This document shows, piece after piece, positions 59,579-64,000 of a DNA stretch of 64,000 nucleotides. Below the pieces are notes generated by a model. The model was not told the origin of the DNA. It worked only from the letters and a program-made list of their open reading frames with translations, and did not search any database. Origin of the DNA: CAXBMB01 sp052078155 (GTDB lineage Bacteria; Pseudomonadota; Alphaproteobacteria; Kiloniellales; DSM-21159); the NCBI GenBank assembly GCA_052078155.1, contig JBQJBP010000001.1, positions 1,674,001 to 1,738,000 of the forward strand, in the 5' to 3' direction. Numbering within the stretch: the first letter of the stretch is position 1; the number at the start of each line of letters is the position of its first letter. Both the position numbers and the translations under genes were made by a program.

Positions 59579-59720
59579 GGGCTTTTTCCTTTCACTGCTC
59601 TTGCCGTTCTGTGGGACTTTCCCCTATTCCACTAGAGTCAAACAAGGGGCAGTGTTTCGCGATGATTCGGAAAGTAACCAGGATCAGCTGCCCGCAACGG
59701 CGATAGGGAGACCAAAGGTA

Positions 59721-60722
59721 ATGAGCCACGCGCTGCCCCAGACCATGACGGCCATTGAGGTCACCGAACCGGGTGAACCTTCTGTCCTCAAACCCTGTGA
59801 GCGTCCTCTGCCAGACGTGGGACAGGGCGAAGTCCTGATCAAAGTGGCCGCAGCCGGGGTCAACCGGCCCGACGTTCTGCAGCGCAAAGGGGGCTATCCC
59901 CCGCCGCCGGGTGCCTCTGACATTCCCGGTCTGGAAGTGGCCGGGGAGGTTGTGGCGCTGGGCGACGGCGTCGAATCCTTTCAGCTGGGCGATCAGGTGT
60001 GCGCACTGGTGACCGGTGGCGGCTACGCCCAGTATTGCGCTGCCCCCGCTGCACAGTGTCTGCCGGTCCCCAACAGCCTCACCGCTCTGGAAGCCGCAGG
60101 ACTGCCGGAAAACTACTTCACCGTCTGGTCCAACATTTTCGATCGTGGCGACCTCAAGCCGGGCGAGACCTTTCTGGTACATGGTGGCTCTTCCGGTATT
60201 GGCACAACCGCCATTCAACTGGCCAAGGCCTTCGGCGCAACGGTTTTCACCACAGCCGGAACCGATGATAAATGCCAGGTCTGCCGGGATCTGGGCGCGG
60301 ATCTTGCCATCAACTACCGCAACGAAGATTTTGTCGAAGCCAGTAAAGCCGCCACGGGCGGACGCGGCGTCGACGTCATTCTGGACATGGTGGGCGGCAG
60401 CTACATTCCACGCAACATCGACCTGCTGACCCCGGAAGGGCGTCTGGTTTTCATCGCCTTCCTGGGCGGACCGAAAGCCGAGGTGAATTTCAGCAAGGTG
60501 ATGATGAAGCGGCTGCAGATCACCGGATCGACCCTGCGGGCCCGGGACATCCCCTTCAAGGCTGCCATTGCCGCCAAGCTTCAGGCCCGGGTCTGGCCGA
60601 TGCTGGAATCAGGTCAGGTCAAACCACTGATCCACCGGACCTACCCTCTGGAGCAGGCGGCAGAGGCCCATGCCCTGATGGAAAGTTCCACCCATATCGG
60701 CAAAATCATGCTGACCACCTGA
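59721..60722 (+). CDS. NAD(P)H-quinone oxidoreductase, PIG3 type
   Basis: The 333-residue zinc-free medium-chain dehydrogenase has the pattern AAGVNRPDVLQRKGGYPPPPG near residue 50, the NADPH motif VHGGSSGIGTTAIQLAKAFG, and DVILDMVGG. It is of the human TP53I3/quinone oxidoreductase group. The long frame upstream is not used: family N-termini match MSHALPQTMTAIEVTEPG at 59721. It lies next to DUF1192, a pairing seen in other alphaproteobacteria as far as I recall. Confidence 0.9.
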   Translation: MSHALPQTMTAIEVTEPGEPSVLKPCERPLPDVGQGEVLIKVAAAGVNRPDVLQRKGGYPPPPGASDIPGLEVAGEVVALGDGVESFQLGDQVCALVTGGGYAQYCAAPAAQCLPVPNSLTALEAAGLPENYFTVWSNIFDRGDLKPGETFLVHGGSSGIGTTAIQLAKAFGATVFTTAGTDDKCQVCRDLGADLAINYRNEDFVEASKAATGGRGVDVILDMVGGSYIPRNIDLLTPEGRLVFIAFLGGPKAEVNFSKVMMKRLQITGSTLRARDIPFKAAIAAKLQARVWPMLESGQVKPLIHRTYPLEQAAEAHALMESSTHIGKIMLTT

Positions 60723-60770
60723 GGGCTCTGAGCAGGCAGGCTGTCAGACGGTCTGTTCACCCAAGCATGC

Positions 60771-60807
60771 AAACGGCGGGCATCCCACCCCGGGGCCTGC
60801 CGTTTTT
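60771..60807 (+). terminator. Terminator after the quinone oxidoreductase gene
   Basis: Stem AAACGGCGGGC/GCCTGCCGTTT (one G-U pair) followed by TT. Confidence 0.85.
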
Positions 60808-60995
60808 GCTGGGCGCTTTCAGCAAAGCAGCTGCGCACCCTCTGCAGCACGCCTAAACGCAAAAGCGGCTTTCTTCGTCCGGGCAAGAGGGCTATAGTGT
60901 TTTCTATTCCCAACAAACCAAATGCATCCTCGATTTCTCGGTGATGCGGCTTCGGGAGGGTGAAAGATACCCTCGGGGCCAAAGAGGAGGTTATT

Positions 60996-61652
60996 GTGTC
61001 CAATTCGCCGCTCATGCCGAAGGCCACAGCCGTATGGTTGGTCGAAAACACCAGCCTGACATTTCAGCAGGTCGCTGACTTTACTGGCCTGCATCCCCTT
61101 GAAATTCAAGGTATTGCGGACGGCGAAGTTGCAGCCGGCATTCAGGGCTTTGACCCCATTGCCAACAACCAGCTGACCAAAGAAGAGCTGGAACTCTGCC
61201 AGCAGGACCCGGCCCGCAAACTGCGCCTGGCCAAACAGGATCTGCCTCAGCCTGCCAAGCGCACCAAAGGTCCGCGCTACACACCTGTGGCCAAACGCCA
61301 GGACAAGCCGGACGCCATTGCCTGGTTGCTGCGCAACCATCCGGAACTGAAGGACAGCCAGATCGGCAAGCTGATCGGTACCACCAAAAACACAATTCAG
61401 GCCGTGCGGGATCGCTCGCACTGGAACACGGCGAACATCCGTCCCCGTGACCCTGTTCTGCTGGGCCTGAGCCGTCAGTCCGAACTGAACCAGATGGTCG
61501 CAAAAGCCCGCGAGGAAGCTGAAAAGTCCGGTCGCGTGATTGAGCCGCACACCGGCTCCTGGGGTGGGGAATCTCAGTCTGAAGACGATGCACCCATGCA
61601 ATCCCCGACCAACCCGGGCCGCGACCTGTCCATGTTCAAACTGCCGGAGTAA
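60996..61652 (+). CDS. trcR: DUF1013 family cell-cycle transcriptional regulator TrcR
   Basis: The 218-residue product begins SNSPLMPKATAVWLVENTSL after a GTG start and contains two HTH-like segments: FQQVADFTGLHPLEIQGIAD and LKDSQIGKLIGTTKNTIQAV. DUF1013 is found in alphaproteobacteria and is annotated as a cell-cycle transcription regulator. GTG at 60996 has GAGGAGG at ideal spacing and matches the family start, so the 12 upstream codons are not translated. Confidence 0.9.
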   Translation: MSNSPLMPKATAVWLVENTSLTFQQVADFTGLHPLEIQGIADGEVAAGIQGFDPIANNQLTKEELELCQQDPARKLRLAKQDLPQPAKRTKGPRYTPVAKRQDKPDAIAWLLRNHPELKDSQIGKLIGTTKNTIQAVRDRSHWNTANIRPRDPVLLGLSRQSELNQMVAKAREEAEKSGRVIEPHTGSWGGESQSEDDAPMQSPTNPGRDLSMFKLPE

Positions 61653-61721
61653 TCGGCAGAGCTAACAGATTTCTTCCGGCTGGAACCTTCGATTTGTTCC
61701 CGGCTGAGACAAGAGCAAAAA

Positions 61722-61748
61722 AAAGGGGCCCGGTCGGAGGGCCCCTTT
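61722..61748. terminator. Bidirectional terminator between trcR and the TAXI gene
   Basis: Perfect 10-bp stem AAAGGGGCCC/GGGCCCCTTT between convergent genes, with an A run before and a T-rich stretch after, so it serves both. Confidence 0.92.
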
Positions 61749-61771
61749 CCTTTTGTCTGTCAGGTCAGACC

Positions 61772-62755
61772 TTACATCCAACCACGCTCTTTGTAGTAGC
61801 GCATGGCGCCGTCATGCAGAGGGGCAGACAGGCCATCGGCCACCATTTCTGACTCTTTCAGATGGGCAAAGGCCGGGTGCAGTTTCTTGAAGGCTTCGAA
61901 GTTTTCAAACACGGCTTTGACCACCTGATAGATGGTTTCTTCGTCCGTATCGGAAGAGGTCACGAAGGTTGCACCCACGCCGAAGGTGTTCACATCGTCA
62001 GGGTTGCCGCGATACATGCCGCCAGGGATCACAGCTGTGCGGTAGAAGGAGTTGTCAGCGACCAGCTTGTCGATGGCAGGACCATCTGTCTGCACCAGCA
62101 CGGCATCACAGGACGCCATGGTTTCCTGAGTGCTGCCAGAGGGGTGACCCACCAGCCAGAAGTAGGCATCAATCTTGTTGTCGCATAGAGCCTGACCCAT
62201 TTCGGCAGACTTCAGCTCAGTGGCCAGTTTCAGGTCAGAGCGATCCCAGCCCAGAGCTTCTTCCATCACTTCCCAGGTGCCGCGTGTTCCGGAACCGGGG
62301 TTGCCGATGTTCACCCGCTTGCCCTTCAGGTCGTCGAGGGTTTTGATCCCTGCATCAGCCCGGGCAATGATGGTAACCGGCTCTGGATGGATGGAGAATA
62401 CAGCGCGCAGCCCTTCATAAGGACCCTGGTCCTTGAACTTGGAGGTGCCGTTGTAGGCGTGGTACTGCCAGTCAGACTGGGCCACACCCATATCCAGTTC
62501 ACCATTGCGGATGGTGTTGATGTTGTAGACAGAGCCACCAGTGGATTCCACAGAGCAGCGCACGCCATGTTCCTTGCGGTTCTTGTTGACCATCCGGCAG
62601 ATGGCGCCTCCAGCGGGGTAGTAAACACCCGTCACACCACCGGTGCCGATGGAGATAAATTTCTTCTCTTGTGCCTGGGCCATACCGCCCGCAGCCAACA
62701 GGAGTGAGCCGGCCAGAACCGCCAGGCTGCCCCCCTTGATCATTCCTTTGAGCAT
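61772..62755 (-). CDS. TAXI family TRAP transporter solute-binding protein
   Basis: The 327-residue periplasmic protein has a signal peptide (GGSLAVLAGSLLLAAGGMAQAQ) and the TAXI motifs FISIGTGGVTGVYYPAGGAICRM near the start, STGGSVYNINTIRNGELDMG and VNIGNPGSGTRGTWEVMEE. It would deliver a substrate (often glutamate or another amino or keto acid) to a TRAP permease, but no 4TM/12TM fusion permease is adjacent in the window. ATG at 62755 has GGAGG upstream. The LysR gene upstream on the same strand may control it. Confidence 0.93.
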   Translation of the reverse strand: MLKGMIKGGSLAVLAGSLLLAAGGMAQAQEKKFISIGTGGVTGVYYPAGGAICRMVNKNRKEHGVRCSVESTGGSVYNINTIRNGELDMGVAQSDWQYHAYNGTSKFKDQGPYEGLRAVFSIHPEPVTIIARADAGIKTLDDLKGKRVNIGNPGSGTRGTWEVMEEALGWDRSDLKLATELKSAEMGQALCDNKIDAYFWLVGHPSGSTQETMASCDAVLVQTDGPAIDKLVADNSFYRTAVIPGGMYRGNPDDVNTFGVGATFVTSSDTDEETIYQVVKAVFENFEAFKKLHPAFAHLKESEMVADGLSAPLHDGAMRYYKERGWM

Positions 62756-62936
62756 TTCAGCCTCCACTGAATTTTTTGTTATGAGGCCGCCATGCTGGCA
62801 AAAATAGGATAGGATGGAAAGTTCAATAATGAGGGGTAAATATTACCAAACATTATACCAGGATCATTTCGACCGCCACAACGGGAGCGAGATTATCACT
62901 CCGCCTGATCCCATCGATAGGAGAACGAACAAATCG

Positions 62937-62952
62937 AACCGCTAAAGCGGTT
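62937..62952. terminator. Small palindromic hairpin after the LysR gene
   Basis: AACCGCT/AGCGGTT with two bases between, 35 bases after the LysR stop codon on the minus strand. Little T tail, so the strength is uncertain. Confidence 0.4.
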
Positions 62953-62986
62953 TGCAGCCAGCTACACCAGTGTCGTTGCTTCTCTG

Positions 62987-63877
62987 TCAGGATCGCTCCT
63001 GTGCGAGGTAATCTGACAAAAACGCCAGGAAGGTCTTAGTCGCCTGAGAAGCATCTACCCGCAGCGGCGTGAAAGCTGCCAGAGACCAGCGTGTTTTCGG
63101 ACGCAATGAGATCATCGCAAAAGGCTTGTCCATGAATTCCCGAGCGACGGAGGAATCGATGATCGACAGCCCGGCCCCGGCAGCGACCATGTTGCAGATA
63201 CCTCGTTGGGTCCGCGCCTCCACCACCAGCTTGGGAGAGACTCCGGACTTTTGAAACAGCCGATCCACAGTCGCCCGAAAGGGACTGCCCTGGGCCAGGG
63301 CAATGAAGGGCTGTCCGGCGAGGGTCGCCAGGTCCACGGAATCCACCCCGGCCAACCCATGGGTCAGGGGAGCAATACAGATCGCGTCATTGTCGCCCAG
63401 CGGAAAGATATTCAAAGCCTGTTCCGGCAGGGGCAGAATTCCTACCCCCACATCAAACTGCTCCGACACGACCCGTTCCACTGCCAGCTTTTTGGGCCCG
63501 GACTCCAGCTCCACCCGAATGCCGGGATAGCGGGCGACAAAGGCTCCGATGGCGCTGGACAGCACACCGTCGGCATAGGCTGGCATGGCGATGATGCGCA
63601 CGCGCCCGACCCCGTGGCTTCGGATGGCCTCCGCAGCCTCCATGATCAAGTCCATTCCGCGAAACGACCGCTCCACTTCGGCGTAAAGCTGTTGGCCGTC
63701 CTGTGTGGGATGAAGGCCTCTTTGCCGTCTTTCAAAAAGAGAGAAGCCAACCTGCCGTTCCAGATCTGCAATCAGGCGGCTGATCGCGGGTTGCGTCACA
63801 TGCAGTGCCTCCGCCGCTGCTGATGCAGATCCCAATTGAAAAGCGGCTCTGAAGGCCTCGACTTGCCGGTGATTCAT
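62987..63877 (-). CDS. LysR-type transcriptional regulator
   Basis: The 296-residue protein has an N-terminal HTH (GSASAAAEALHVTQPAISRLIADLE) and a LysR effector-binding domain. It resembles the NocR/OccR-like amino-acid-responsive group by its start MNHRQVEAFRA. It lies immediately upstream of the TAXI binding protein on the same strand with about 230 bases between. Control of that uptake system is likely but unproven. Confidence 0.92.
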   Translation of the reverse strand: MNHRQVEAFRAAFQLGSASAAAEALHVTQPAISRLIADLERQVGFSLFERRQRGLHPTQDGQQLYAEVERSFRGMDLIMEAAEAIRSHGVGRVRIIAMPAYADGVLSSAIGAFVARYPGIRVELESGPKKLAVERVVSEQFDVGVGILPLPEQALNIFPLGDNDAICIAPLTHGLAGVDSVDLATLAGQPFIALAQGSPFRATVDRLFQKSGVSPKLVVEARTQRGICNMVAAGAGLSIIDSSVAREFMDKPFAMISLRPKTRWSLAAFTPLRVDASQATKTFLAFLSDYLAQERS

Positions 63878-64000
63878 CAGGGTCCCCGCTCCACATTTGG
63901 AGTTATCCCGCCTGCCAAGCCACCTACCTGACAGGAACTGAAACAGTGATATAATATTTTTGCATATAAAACGATAAAAAAGCGATTAGATGTTTTACCT
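63878..64000. other. AT-rich upstream region of the LysR gene
   Basis: The last 120 bases become AT-rich (TATAATATTTTTGCATATAA around 63948), which suits a promoter region. No gene start is visible on the plus strand before the edge. Confidence 0.4.

Noticed and set aside
1..64000. CRISPR arrays, prophage, integrase or transposase genes
   Set aside because: No regularly spaced direct repeats and no such proteins; the dispersed repeats are non-autonomous and irregularly placed.

Overview
The window looks like a chromosomal segment of an alphaproteobacterium, probably close to the Rhodospirillales or Kiloniellales. The grounds are the gene order ruvC-ruvA-ruvB-ybgC-tolQRAB-pal-cpoB-tilS, the zapA / 6S RNA / 5-formyl-THF cyclo-ligase block, the alphaproteobacterial families RcdA (DUF1465), TrcR (DUF1013), DUF1192 and DUF4164, and a suhB / OmpA / MotA-like / MotB-like block. 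This placement is from gene content only. I see no phage, integrase, transposase, CRISPR array, rRNA or tRNA.

Layout. 0-10.4 kb, minus strand: tilS start, cpoB, pal, tolB, tolA, tolR, tolQ, ybgC, ruvB, ruvA, ruvC and yebC (envelope constriction and Holliday junction processing). 10.7-14 kb: a small orphan gene, a YmdB-type phosphoesterase, formyl-THF cyclo-ligase, a probable 6S RNA, zapA and a coiled-coil partner. 14.4-17.6 kb: tkt and gap. 17.9-20 kb: a flavoprotein of the trimethylamine/dimethylamine dehydrogenase family. 20.9-22.8 kb: an orphan RTX protein. 23-29.7 kb: accessory exported and lipid-related proteins, a carotenoid oxygenase with a DUF2141 partner, a META lipoprotein, a membrane LytTR regulator coupled to an unknown gene, and a ThiE-like protein. 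30.3-34.8 kb: a DctPQM TRAP transporter followed by an acetyltransferase and an isocitrate-lyase-superfamily enzyme. 35-41.6 kb: efp, suhB and an OmpA / proton-channel / MotB-like set. 41.7-49.6 kb: a DUF4214-methyltransferase fusion, an MsbA-like ABC exporter, rpmE, rcdA, a small heat-shock protein with a ROSE-like RNA thermometer, a nitronate monooxygenase and thioesterase pair, and a PAS protein. 49.6-64 kb: an MFS transporter, an NTF2-like protein, a LuxR-HTH/GAF protein, an alpha/beta hydrolase with metY, a DUF4242 protein facing a LysR regulator, an HCCA isomerase, 3-hydroxybutyrate dehydrogenase, DUF1192, a quinone oxidoreductase, trcR, a TAXI binding protein and a second LysR regulator.

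The most unusual feature is a family of about 135-bp intergenic repeats scattered through the window: some ten near-complete copies and several fragments. They have imperfect terminal inverted repeats next to a TA (often inside CTAG). Read as RNA, they fold into a closing stem with three hairpins, and two of the hairpins show paired base changes between copies. In three places the repeat end itself supplies the TAG stop codon of the neighbouring gene. A second point of interest is the 57.2-58.3 kb AT-rich gap, which has minus-strand terminators and a promoter-to-terminator unit that looks like a small RNA gene.

All product names come from reading protein sequence and motifs by eye, with no database search. 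Start codons were chosen by Shine-Dalgarno sequences and family N-termini where I could.
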